From Cohnella hashimotonis (lineage in GTDB: Bacteria; Bacillota; Bacilli; Paenibacillales; Paenibacillaceae): DNA of 64,000 nucleotides. Where the stretch lies: NCBI RefSeq assembly GCF_030014955.1, contig NZ_JAGRPV010000001.1, forward strand, positions 3,286,001-3,350,000, given 5' to 3'. The notes beneath the pieces are model-generated. The model ran no database searches and was not told the origin of the DNA. It saw nothing but the letters and a program-made list of their open reading frames with translations. The translations under genes and the position numbers were made by a program. Positions 53,951-62,772 of this stretch are shown piece after piece; positions within the stretch are counted from its first letter, which is position 1, and each line of letters begins with the position of its first letter.

Positions 53951-55991
53951 CCTTCGGCGTGACATAGGTGCTGCCGCCGCGCCCGTCGACGTCTTCGACC
54001 ATGACGGCGAGCAGCAGCTTCGGATCGTTCGCGTCAAAGCCGACGAACCAGCCGTTTTCCTCGCCCTTTACGCCTTTTGTTGCCTTGAGCTCGGCCGTGC
54101 CCGTCTTGCCGGCGATCGCCGCCCCTTGAATATAGGCGCCGTGGCCGACGCCTTCCGGACTCGCCACCGCCTGAACGAGATCCTTCTTCAAAAGCTCCGC
54201 CGACTCGGGCGTCATCGCGGCCGCCTTCCAGAGCTGCGGCGAATCTGGATCGTCCTCCAGCGTCAATCGCGGATATGCGATATTCCCCCCATTGACGATC
54301 GCCGAGAAGGCAAGCGCCACATGAAGCGACGTCATCGTCACTTCGCCTTGCCCGTAGCCCGAGTCCGCGAGCTGAATCTCGTTTTTGAGGCCTTTGTTGG
54401 ACAGCTGTGACTTGGCCAGGGGATAGACGATCGGGATCGCTTCCCCGATGCCGAACTTGGCGACGTCCTCGGCGAATTTGTCCTTGCCGAGCGCGAGCGC
54501 CGCCTGCGCGAAGTAGATGTTGTCCGAGTAGGTGAGCGCCTTGGACAAGTCGACCGGATTGACGGCGTGCACCCGCTTCACGTAGTAGCTGCCCCACGAG
54601 CCGTCCTTCGTCCACTTCAAGCCGGAGATCTCGACGGCCTTGTCCGGATCGAGCGTCCCGGCGTCCAGTCCGATCGCGGCCGTAACGAGCTTGAACGACG
54701 AGCCGGGCGCGTAGCCTTTGGAAAAGCGGTTCAGGAACGGGTGACGCGGGTCGTCGTTCCAGGCCGCGTACTGCTTGGCGGACAAGCCGCGCGCGAAGGC
54801 GTTCGGATCGTAGGACGGACTGCTGAGCAGCGCCAGCACCTCGCCGGTCCGGGGCTCGATCGCCGCAGCCGACGACGCGTCCGCCTTGATCTCCTCGTAA
54901 ATCGTTTTTTGCAAACCTGCGTCCACGGTCAGTTGAAAAGACGTTCCGGGCTCGGCCGGCTTCTCGGCGAGCACCGCCTTGCGCTGGCCGCCGGCGTCCT
55001 CGATCGCGACGACGACGCCGTCCGTCCCTCTCAGCTTGTCTTCGAGCACCTGTTCCAGTCCCGCTTTGCCGATCACGTCGCCGGTCTTGTAGCCTTTGTC
55101 CTTGAGTCGCTCCAGCTGCTCGGCATTGATCTCTCCGACGTACCCGGTCAAATGGGCCGCAGCTGCGCCTAGCGGATACTCGCGAAGCTTCTTTTGCTGA
55201 AAAGCGACGCCGGGCACGCCGTCGAAGGCATCCAACTCGGATTCGTCAACGATTCCGATCGGTACGAACAGACCGGGCTTGACCCAGGATGCGCCAAGCT
55301 TGCGGTCAATATCGGTCACGGCAATGCCAAGCTTGGCGGCTACCTTGGCCTTGACGGCGGCGGGGTCGTCTCCGAGCTGCCCGGGAATGATGCCGAGCTG
55401 CGGCGCCGTGCCGTTGACGGCAAGCCCTTCGCCCGTGCGGTCGACGATCTCGCCGCGTTCGGAGGCCAGTGTCTGCACGCGCACTTTGTCTCCGTCCTTC
55501 ATCTCGGGGAAAATCATCGACGAATCCCAATCGATCCGCCACTTCTCCTCCTCGCCGTCCAGCGTTTTCCTCGCCGTGCCCTCGTGCTTGAACGTCACGG
55601 GCCCGGCGACGGTCTCCATTTGAACGGCATATTGGAATTTCTGGACGACAGGACCGGACGAAGCGGTCGAGGCCGGCGACCCCGACGGCGAACCGGCCGG
55701 CGCCGGAGAGATGTTTTCTACTTCAAGCTTTGCCGCCTTAATGCCTTCGTAAATTTTGCCGTAGCGTTCGGCGAATTGCTCCGCGGTCTGCTTGCTCCTG
55801 GCGTCGGGTGTCAGCATCGCGTACATGCCCGCATAGTCGAGCTGCTGCCAATCCTTGAGGTAGACCTTGATCGCGTCTTCGGCCGTCGGCTCCGGCGTCG
55901 GTTCCGGCGTCAGATTGTTGGCGCCGCCTTTGCATCCGCTTAGCACTGTCAAAACCAGCAGGGCCGCTATCGCCCCTTTGCGTATGATCAT
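53916..55991 (-). CDS. Penicillin-binding transpeptidase lipoprotein (MecA/PBP3-like)
   Basis: 691 residues, class B PBP cross-linking peptidoglycan outside the membrane. Lipobox VLSGC with Cys20; NTF2-like MecA N-domain about 35-165; PBP dimerisation domain about 175-340; transpeptidase about 345-690 with S431-x-x-K434 (GSSFKL), S489-D490-N491 and K629-T630-G631. Related to Bacillus PBP3 and staphylococcal MecA, a class often with low beta-lactam affinity. GGGAGGCGG lies before the ATG. Its 3' end overlaps the FHA-regulator gene by 35 bases, tail to tail. Confidence 0.94.
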   Translation of the reverse strand: MIIRKGAIAALLVLTVLSGCKGGANNLTPEPTPEPTAEDAIKVYLKDWQQLDYAGMYAMLTPDARSKQTAEQFAERYGKIYEGIKAAKLEVENISPAPAGSPSGSPASTASSGPVVQKFQYAVQMETVAGPVTFKHEGTARKTLDGEEEKWRIDWDSSMIFPEMKDGDKVRVQTLASERGEIVDRTGEGLAVNGTAPQLGIIPGQLGDDPAAVKAKVAAKLGIAVTDIDRKLGASWVKPGLFVPIGIVDESELDAFDGVPGVAFQQKKLREYPLGAAAAHLTGYVGEINAEQLERLKDKGYKTGDVIGKAGLEQVLEDKLRGTDGVVVAIEDAGGQRKAVLAEKPAEPGTSFQLTVDAGLQKTIYEEIKADASSAAAIEPRTGEVLALLSSPSYDPNAFARGLSAKQYAAWNDDPRHPFLNRFSKGYAPGSSFKLVTAAIGLDAGTLDPDKAVEISGLKWTKDGSWGSYYVKRVHAVNPVDLSKALTYSDNIYFAQAALALGKDKFAEDVAKFGIGEAIPIVYPLAKSQLSNKGLKNEIQLADSGYGQGEVTMTSLHVALAFSAIVNGGNIAYPRLTLEDDPDSPQLWKAAAMTPESAELLKKDLVQAVASPEGVGHGAYIQGAAIAGKTGTAELKATKGVKGEENGWFVGFDANDPKLLLAVMVEDVDGRGGSTYVTPKVKRIFQQAMKG

Positions 55992-56152
55992 TTTTCCGCC
56001 TCCCGGCTCGAGTTGTCCGCTAACGACGCTGCTTCGACCGCGTTAGAATGCGATCGATTCTACTGCTATCATAGAGCGGCAACTCTTTCCATTCAATAGA
56101 AGAAAAATGATAGACGGCTGATAAGGGCGGATTCGCACGGTAAACGGCAAGA

Positions 56153-57826
56153 TTATCGGTTGAAATCCCGAATCGCCTGATTGATCCGCTCCCGCTTGCG
56201 CAGCAGCCAATCGGCGTCGCGCGGATATACGGAAAAGGTAAGCGGCGATTCGAGTCCGCCTTCCGCCAGCGCCGCCGCCGCTTCGCGGCCCGCCAGCGTC
56301 TCCAGCAGCCGCAGGGCGCGCAGATCCTGGAGCGCCTCGCGCACGACTTTGAGACGGATCGATTCGATCGGATCCTCCCCTTCGCTTCCCGGATACACCA
56401 GAAAGGCGTCCCCCGACGGGAAAGCGCCGTCCGCGTCCGTAACCTCGAACGGACGGATCGGCCGCTCCGAATACTGCGCGTACCAGAAGTTGAAGCCCCA
56501 GTGCAGGAAGCCCTTGATATCGTATTTATAAAGCTGCAAGCCGAGAATGCGGCTGCGGGCGGAAGGCATGTCGAAAAAGCGGTTGGCGACGTCCTTGTAC
56601 TGCGAGCAGCAATAATACGTCCAAAGATCGGGCACGCCGGCCGCCAGAAACGGATCGATCCGATCGTTGGAAGGAATCGGCTGTCCGACCAGACCCAGCT
56701 CGTAAAATGCGAAGTCGGACAGCGCATCGATGATCGGAAACCCGGACAAATGCTTGCGCATCGTCTCGGAAGCGGCGCGGTACGACTCGACGTCCGCTTC
56801 GTGCGGCTCGTCCGATACATGGAAAAAGACGCGGTCTTCCAGACCGCGATCGCGGATATATTCGACGAGTTCAGGGAGGAACGCATCAAGAAATCGGCGA
56901 TAAGGCGCGCCGGCCGCGTCGGTATGCCAGCCGAACAGCTTAACCGGCACGCCCTCCGCCAGCGCCTCGATCTTCGGCGCATGCTTCGCGCCCCACTGGG
57001 TGAACAGATGGGAAAATTCGAAATAACGGATACCCTTGCGCAGCCCCAGCTCGAGCCAGCGGGTCAGCTTGTCGAAGCCAAAGCGGTAAGCCTCCCCGTC
57101 CAGGCACACGTCGATCAGCTGAACCGTCGGCCGCTCCCCGCCGATCGCCGTGTCGAGCGGCGGCGTAAACAGCGGCGTGAGCAGCATGTTCATCCCGTGC
57201 GCTGCCGCCGTACCGACGTACGACTCGATCAGCGCCCAGTGCCGCTCGCTGAATATATCGACGCCGTATTCCGTCGCGAGACAATCCGCGTGCAGCCACT
57301 CCGTATGGATCAGCTGCTGCTCCGGCAGCTCGGCCGGCACGACCTCCAGCACGAAATCCTCCTGTCCCAACGCGTCGCCGTCTTCGGAGTCGAACGCGAT
57401 CTCGATCGTATGCGTACCCGCACGGGTATCGCTGTCGACCGCGACTTCGATCCATAGCGATCGCCACTGTCGCGGGGGAACCTTGATCGTGTCGTTCCGG
57501 CCGAGCGGGAGCAGCGGATCCGGATACAGCCCCGGCACGCCGCGCAAAATACCGTCGTCCGGATCTCCGTAGCACGGCAGCGCAGACGGCGCGAGGCCGA
57601 CGGCTTTGACGACGATCTTGCCTTCAAGCCCGGGCGCCGAGACCTTAACGCGAACGCGAGCAGCCCTCGTCAGCTCCGGTCCCCGATAGGCGACCTGGAA
57701 CGAAAAAAATTCTCCCCGCAGCGCGGTAGCCGTTCCGAAGCGTGCGTCCGGCACTACCGCGGCGTCCGGGAACACTTTGGCGAGCGAGCTTAAACAACGG
57801 GTTTCAAACGCGAGCTTACCCGACAT
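56153..57826 (-). CDS. DUF4091 domain protein (glycoside hydrolase-like)
   Basis: 557 residues from the ATG at 57826, with AGGAGG 9 bases upstream; it overlaps the end of the PLP enzyme gene by 11 bases. N-terminal about 170 residues are beta-rich (RGEFFSFQVAYRG, WIEVAVDSDTRAGTHTI), then a TIM-barrel-like region with FHVSDEPHEADVESYRA, FWYAQYSERPIRPFE and YPGSEGEDPIESIRLK, as in DUF4091 proteins. These are believed to act on glycans, with Asp-Glu in SDEP as possible catalytic residue. No signal peptide, thus probably cytoplasmic. Last gene of the kinase-regulator-GH35 operon. Confidence 0.87.
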   Translation of the reverse strand: MSGKLAFETRCLSSLAKVFPDAAVVPDARFGTATALRGEFFSFQVAYRGPELTRAARVRVKVSAPGLEGKIVVKAVGLAPSALPCYGDPDDGILRGVPGLYPDPLLPLGRNDTIKVPPRQWRSLWIEVAVDSDTRAGTHTIEIAFDSEDGDALGQEDFVLEVVPAELPEQQLIHTEWLHADCLATEYGVDIFSERHWALIESYVGTAAAHGMNMLLTPLFTPPLDTAIGGERPTVQLIDVCLDGEAYRFGFDKLTRWLELGLRKGIRYFEFSHLFTQWGAKHAPKIEALAEGVPVKLFGWHTDAAGAPYRRFLDAFLPELVEYIRDRGLEDRVFFHVSDEPHEADVESYRAASETMRKHLSGFPIIDALSDFAFYELGLVGQPIPSNDRIDPFLAAGVPDLWTYYCCSQYKDVANRFFDMPSARSRILGLQLYKYDIKGFLHWGFNFWYAQYSERPIRPFEVTDADGAFPSGDAFLVYPGSEGEDPIESIRLKVVREALQDLRALRLLETLAGREAAAALAEGGLESPLTFSVYPRDADWLLRKRERINQAIRDFNR

Positions 57827-59003
57827 CCTCCCGTACCTCCTCTTCATGATCGAAACCCGCCGCGCGAAACGCGCGCGCCAAATCTGCGATCAGCTCGGCC
57901 GGCTCCTCCAGCCCGATATACAGCCGCAGGACGGGCCGCGTAGCGCGCGGCTGTCCCGCAGCGCCTTCCTGGAGCGAGACCAGGCTTTCGTAACCGCCCC
58001 AGCTAAAGCCGATGCGAAAATAGGCGAGCGAATCGACAAACCGCTCCAAACGTTCCCGATCCGCGCCGGCCTCGAACGAAAGCAGTCCGCCGAAGCCTGA
58101 CATTTGAGAAAGTGCAAGCGCGTGCTGCGGATGAGAAGTCAGTCCCGGGTGGCGGACGCGCTCAACGAAAGGCAGCGATCCCAGATAACCGGCCACGGCG
58201 AAGCCCCCTGCCTGATGACGCTCCATCCGCAGCGGCAGCGTTCGCAGTCCGCGCATGATCACTGCGGCTGTCTGCGGCAGCATGACCGCGCCGAGCAGGA
58301 CGAGCTCGCTGCCGCTCATCGCTTGAATCGCTTCGGCGCTGCCGACGACTGCGCCGCCCATCGCGTCGCTGTGTCCGCCCGCGTACTTCGTGAGCGAGTG
58401 AACGACCAGATCGATGCCGAGCGCAAGCGGGTTCTGATAGCACGGCGTCGCCCAAGTATTGTCTACGATCGTGACGATTCCCCGCTCGCGCGCCAACGCT
58501 GCGCAACGGCGCAAGTCCTGTAGCTCGAACATCAGACTGGTCGGGCTCTCCAAATAAAGCAGCTTCGTCTCCGGCCGGATCGCCGAGACGATACCGTCGA
58601 TATCGGATCCGTCGACGAAGGTCGTCCCGATCCCAAGCCGCTTCAGATAGCTTCCCATCAGCACTCTTGCAGGACCGTAGGCTTGGTCTATGCATACGAT
58701 ATGATCGCCCGCTTTTACGGATGACAGCACGGCCGCCGAGATGGCGCCCATGCCCGTAGCGAAGCATCGAGCGCGCTCCCCGCCTTCCAGCTCGGCGAGC
58801 CTGTCCTCGAGCGCGCGGACGGTCGGATTGTTGCCGCGCGAATAAATAAAGGCGTCCGCGTCCCCGCCCGCACGCTCCATATCGGCGACGTTCGGAAAAG
58901 TGAACAAGCTGCTGTCGTAAATGGGCGTGTGTACGGCGCCGAAATGCCGTTCGTCATGGACGTCATGCGTCACGGCGGAGTGAATCGACATCCCGCTCTT
59001 CAT
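57816..59003 (-). CDS. Trans-sulfuration family PLP enzyme (cystathionine gamma-synthase/lyase type)
   Basis: 395 residues, fold type I PLP enzyme. Schiff-base lysine K206 in SLTKYAGGHSDAMGG, YSRGNNPT (54-61), DNTWATP (181-187, Asp181 holds the pyridine nitrogen), and the C-terminal PVLRLYIGLEEPAELIADL segment. This family normally acts in methionine or cysteine metabolism. Here it sits in an operon of GH35, oxidoreductase and DUF4091 genes and overlaps the oxidoreductase gene by four bases (ATGA). Therefore a role on an unusual substrate, or simply host methionine metabolism, remains open. Confidence 0.93.
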   Translation of the reverse strand: MKSGMSIHSAVTHDVHDERHFGAVHTPIYDSSLFTFPNVADMERAGGDADAFIYSRGNNPTVRALEDRLAELEGGERARCFATGMGAISAAVLSSVKAGDHIVCIDQAYGPARVLMGSYLKRLGIGTTFVDGSDIDGIVSAIRPETKLLYLESPTSLMFELQDLRRCAALARERGIVTIVDNTWATPCYQNPLALGIDLVVHSLTKYAGGHSDAMGGAVVGSAEAIQAMSGSELVLLGAVMLPQTAAVIMRGLRTLPLRMERHQAGGFAVAGYLGSLPFVERVRHPGLTSHPQHALALSQMSGFGGLLSFEAGADRERLERFVDSLAYFRIGFSWGGYESLVSLQEGAAGQPRATRPVLRLYIGLEEPAELIADLARAFRAAGFDHEEEVREDVG

Positions 59004-60166
59004 CGCGCCGCCCCCGCCGTCATGGTCGGGATGCCGCGGAAGGCGTCGCTATTCGACGAGCGCTCGGCCTCGAGGCAGGTCAGCGCGCTCTTGATGCCCA
59101 TGGAGAGCGGCGTTGCCGACTTTTCTTTGCCGGCCATAACGCCGATGAAGTTGAGCGCCAGCGCCGAATCGCCGCCGAAATGCGGCAGCTTGGCAGCTTC
59201 AAGCTTATAACTTTCTACCCGCCGCGTATGGTGCATGAATACGTTAACCTCGTCGCGGTAAAAGTCGAACTCCGCGGTGCCTTCGTAGCCGATCAAACGG
59301 ACGCCACGCCGTGCGGCCGCTTTGCGCGTGTAGAAGTTTTGCGAATAAACGGCATGCATGCCCGAATCGTAGCGGATGAGCACGCTCGCCGAATCGTGAT
59401 TTCCGGTGTCGACCGCGAAGGCGCATTGGTCGCCGGTCACCTCTTCGTCGCTGAACCGTGTCAGCACATAGGGACTTTCCGGACAGACCCGGTTGTCCGC
59501 GCAATCGCCGCAGCGCAGGCCGGCAGGCTTGTCTCCCTTGAAAACCTGCTTCGAAGCCATCGCGGCGACCGATACGGGCTGCCGGCTGATGAGGTAATTC
59601 AGGCAGTCCAAATCATGCGTCGCTTTCTGTAAGAAAAGGCCGCCGGTCTCGGCTTCGTCCCGATACCAGCTATGATAATAGACGCTGCCGTAAGGCACGT
59701 TGTTGACGGCCTGCGCGTGCTCGATCGTTCCCAGCCGTCCCGAGTCGAGAATCTCCTTGGTCAGCTTGACGATCGGGGTGTTGCGCAGCGGGAACGAGAC
59801 GACGACCTCCGATCGGCTCCTCTCCTCAGCCTCCGACAGCAGCTGCAAATCCGTTAAGCTAATCCCGACGGGCTTCTCGAGAAAAAGCGGCAGATGCCGC
59901 TGCATGACTTTAACCGCCATCTCGGCATGAAGCGCGCAGCGGGTGCCGATCATGACCCCGTCGAGCGCCTCATGTGCCAACATCTCGTCCGCGTTCTCAT
60001 AGAAACGCACGGCCGGCGCCTCGATTCCTTTTTCCGCGAGCAGCTTCGCTGCCTTGGCGGTGTCAATATCCGCGATCGCCGCCACTTCGACGCCCGCATC
60101 CAGCTCCAACAGCCGATCCAGAAAATAGTGCATCCGCGTACCGTATCCGATGATTCCGATTTTCAT
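59000..60166 (-). CDS. Gfo/Idh/MocA-family oxidoreductase with a Cys cluster
   Basis: 388 residues. Rossmann start KIGIIGYGTRMHYFLDRLL, EKPVG (97-101) and a KATHDLD segment (181-187) with probable catalytic lysine and histidine. Members oxidise or reduce sugars with NAD(P) or act in sugar aldehyde chemistry. Unusual are three cysteines in CGDCADNRVC (219, 222, 228), perhaps a metal site. It follows the GH35 gene by 56 bases, and its end overlaps the PLP enzyme start. It likely works on a sugar released by GH35 (inference). Confidence 0.9.
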   Translation of the reverse strand: MKIGIIGYGTRMHYFLDRLLELDAGVEVAAIADIDTAKAAKLLAEKGIEAPAVRFYENADEMLAHEALDGVMIGTRCALHAEMAVKVMQRHLPLFLEKPVGISLTDLQLLSEAEERSRSEVVVSFPLRNTPIVKLTKEILDSGRLGTIEHAQAVNNVPYGSVYYHSWYRDEAETGGLFLQKATHDLDCLNYLISRQPVSVAAMASKQVFKGDKPAGLRCGDCADNRVCPESPYVLTRFSDEEVTGDQCAFAVDTGNHDSASVLIRYDSGMHAVYSQNFYTRKAAARRGVRLIGYEGTAEFDFYRDEVNVFMHHTRRVESYKLEAAKLPHFGGDSALALNFIGVMAGKEKSATPLSMGIKSALTCLEAERSSNSDAFRGIPTMTAGAAR

Positions 60167-60222
60167 ATCGATGCGCTCCTTTCAGCTTGCGACAGTCCGC
60201 AGTCCATGCCATCTCGACGGCA

Positions 60223-61983
60223 TTAACCGAGCTCCGCCGTATCCTGCAGCTTCGCAAGCGGCGAAGACGTTCCGTGCAGCTCGAACAAGACGAGCTCGTT
60301 CGTTCCCTTCCGCAGCAGCGGACCGGGCACGTACAGCGTTTTTTGCGGACCTTTTTCCCAATAGCGTCCAAGGTTGAAGCCGTTCACGAAGGCGACGCCC
60401 TTCTTCCATCCGTCCAATTTCAAAAAAGTATCTCCTGCCGCATCCGCCTCGAAAAAGCCCCGGTAGAAGGCAGGCTCTTCCGCTTGCGGCTCTCCGTCGC
60501 CAGGAGCGAATCGCAATCCGGACAAGTTGTCCAGCGGCAGACAGCGTATCGTCCAGCCGAACAAAAATTGATGGTACAGCTTCGCGCCCGCCTTGACGCC
60601 TTCCGTAATGCCCTTCGGGTCGCGCAGCTTCGCGCCATAGTTGATGCGTCCCATATTCTCGACCAGAATGCCGAGCTTCGCGCCCCCGGCGGGAATGTCC
60701 GCCTTCACCGAGTCCTCGCCGCTCCAGCGCTCGACCGTGCCGCAGTAAGCTCCGTCGACGTATACGTTCGCCCGGTCGCGCACCTCCTGCAGCATGATCT
60801 CGCAGTCCGTCTGCGGTCCGCTGATGTCCGTCTCGTACCAGATGAAGCCGTAATCCTGCCCAAGCCGCTCCATCGTCTCGGGGACGACCGACTCCACGGC
60901 GCCGCCCAGCGATTCGAACGCGTCGAACAGCGATACGCGCTCCGCCATTCGCACCGTCCCGTAGCTTCGCTTCGCTGGCGTCGCAGGCGGCATTTCCGGC
61001 AGCTCCGCGTAACGGCCGATCACCTTCCGGATCGCCCAATACTTGTCCGTCGGCTCTCCAGATTCGGACAGCAGCGCATTGTAGTCGTAGCTTGTCACCG
61101 TCGGTTCGTAATGCTCGATATGATTCGCCCCGTTGTAGAATCCGAAGTTCGTGCCGCCGTGGAACATATAGAAGTTGACCGAAGCTCCCGCCGCAAGAAT
61201 GCGGTCTAACACGTCGACCACGTCCGCGAAGCCGCGCACATGATGCTCGTCGCCCCAATGGTCGAACCAGCCGTTCCAATATTCCATGCAGACGAGCGGT
61301 CCTTCCGGCCGGTATGCGCGGAGCTTGGCGAACGCCTGCTCGGGCTTCGAGCCGAAGTTCAGCGTGGCCAGAACGCCGGGCACGGTACCGCCCTGCAGCA
61401 TGTAGTCCTCCGAGCCGTCGGACGTGAACAGCGGTACGTCCATGCCGCCGCTTTCAAGCTCTGATTTTAGAAATTTCAAATAATTTTTGTCATTGCCGTA
61501 GCTGCCGTATTCGTTTTCGATCTGAAGCGCGATGACCGGGCCGCCCGACGTACACAGAAGCGGCTTCAGCCTCGGAAGGAGCTCGTCGTAATAGGCCTTC
61601 ACCTTCGCCAGATAGACCGGATGGCTGCACCGCAGCCGCATGTCCGGTTCGGCGAGCAGCCAGGACGGCAGGCCGCCGAATTCCCACTCCGCGCATATAT
61701 AGGGGCTCGGACGCAAAATGACGTGAAGACCGAGCTCGCCCGCCAGCCGGACGAACCGCTCCAAGTCCGCGATGCCCTCGAACCGGAAGTCGCCTTCCTT
61801 CGGCTCGTGCAGGTTCCAGGCAACATACGTCTCGACCGTATTGAAGCCGCAAGCGCGAAGCTTGCGCAGCCGGTCTTCCCAGTATTCCGGCACGATGCGG
61901 AAGTAGTGCATTGCCCCGCTGATAATGCGCATCGGCTCGCCGTTATAGACGAAGCCGTCGCCTTGGATTGCGAATGTAGCCAT
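60223..61983 (-). CDS. GH35 beta-galactosidase
   Basis: 586 residues, cytoplasmic (no signal peptide), the usual size of bacterial GH35 enzymes of this group. Retaining mechanism with acid/base Glu158 (IENEYG) and nucleophile Glu234 (MEYWNGWFDHWG). N-terminal GEPMRIISGAMHYFRI and FNTVETYVAWNLHEP are typical; the C-terminal half contains jelly-roll modules (ANVYVDGAYCGTVER, AFVNGFNLGRYW). It releases terminal beta-galactose from oligosaccharides. It follows the response-regulator gene by 12 bases. Confidence 0.96.
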   Translation of the reverse strand: MATFAIQGDGFVYNGEPMRIISGAMHYFRIVPEYWEDRLRKLRACGFNTVETYVAWNLHEPKEGDFRFEGIADLERFVRLAGELGLHVILRPSPYICAEWEFGGLPSWLLAEPDMRLRCSHPVYLAKVKAYYDELLPRLKPLLCTSGGPVIALQIENEYGSYGNDKNYLKFLKSELESGGMDVPLFTSDGSEDYMLQGGTVPGVLATLNFGSKPEQAFAKLRAYRPEGPLVCMEYWNGWFDHWGDEHHVRGFADVVDVLDRILAAGASVNFYMFHGGTNFGFYNGANHIEHYEPTVTSYDYNALLSESGEPTDKYWAIRKVIGRYAELPEMPPATPAKRSYGTVRMAERVSLFDAFESLGGAVESVVPETMERLGQDYGFIWYETDISGPQTDCEIMLQEVRDRANVYVDGAYCGTVERWSGEDSVKADIPAGGAKLGILVENMGRINYGAKLRDPKGITEGVKAGAKLYHQFLFGWTIRCLPLDNLSGLRFAPGDGEPQAEEPAFYRGFFEADAAGDTFLKLDGWKKGVAFVNGFNLGRYWEKGPQKTLYVPGPLLRKGTNELVLFELHGTSSPLAKLQDTAELG

Positions 61984-61995
61984 TTTGAATCGCTC

Positions 61996-62772
61996 CTAGC
62001 CGTCGGCCCCTCCGCCCCGATATTCGTTGGGCGTTACGCCGACCATTCTTTTAAATAGCTTCTGAAAATAAATTTTGTCGCCGTAGCCGACGATGTGGGC
62101 GATCTCGTAAACTTTAAGGCTCGGATGGTCGCGCAAAAACTGCTTCGCCTTGTCGATGCGCACCCGGTTCAAATAGTCCGTGATCGTCTCTCCCCGCTCG
62201 CGGCTGAACAGCTTGCTGATATAGCTCGCATTGAAGCCGACCTTGTCAGCAATGTATGACAGATCGATCTCCTTGTTGTATTCTTGTTCGATCAGCCGGC
62301 AGATGCGATCGGCCGTCGAGACGCTCTCGGCCGGCGGAGCGGCGCCCGAGCCACGCTGCGTCGGAGCATCGTCGACGATGCCCCGGCGCTCGCGCTTCTG
62401 TGCCGCGAAACGGTCGAGCAGCTTGAACACCTCGACCTTGTCCATCGGCTTGAGCAAGTAGTCGGCCGCCCCCGCCCGCATCGCCTTGCGGGCATATTCG
62501 AAGTCGTTGTAGCCGCTCAGCATGACGATCGACACGTCGGGCAGCTTCGCCTTCGCCTGCTCGATAAAGCGCAGGCCGTCCAGCATCGGCATCTCGATAT
62601 CGGTAATGATGACGTCCAGGTCGTCCGGCTCCATATCCGACAGGCGAAGCATCGCCTCCAGCCCGTTGGCATACTGTCCGGCGATCTCGAGTCCGCCCGG
62701 GTACCTGGACAAAATTTTCGCGATGCCGAGTCGGATATGCTCCTCGTCGTCGACAATCATCACCTTCAGCAT
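61996..62772 (-). CDS. Response regulator with AraC-type DNA-binding domain (YesN type)
   Basis: 258 residues. Receiver domain 1-120 with acidic pocket D8, D9, phosphoacceptor D58 (IITDIEMP) and a LLKPMDK lysine. A linker follows, and residues about 150-255 hold two helix-turn-helix motifs of AraC type (LSYIADKVGFNASYISKLF, VYEIAHIVGYGDKIYFQKLF). It overlaps the kinase gene by seven bases, so the two form a pair. It should activate the GH35 operon in response to outside sugar (inference from YesMN-type systems). Confidence 0.95.
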   Translation of the reverse strand: MLKVMIVDDEEHIRLGIAKILSRYPGGLEIAGQYANGLEAMLRLSDMEPDDLDVIITDIEMPMLDGLRFIEQAKAKLPDVSIVMLSGYNDFEYARKAMRAGAADYLLKPMDKVEVFKLLDRFAAQKRERRGIVDDAPTQRGSGAAPPAESVSTADRICRLIEQEYNKEIDLSYIADKVGFNASYISKLFSRERGETITDYLNRVRIDKAKQFLRDHPSLKVYEIAHIVGYGDKIYFQKLFKRMVGVTPNEYRGGGADG

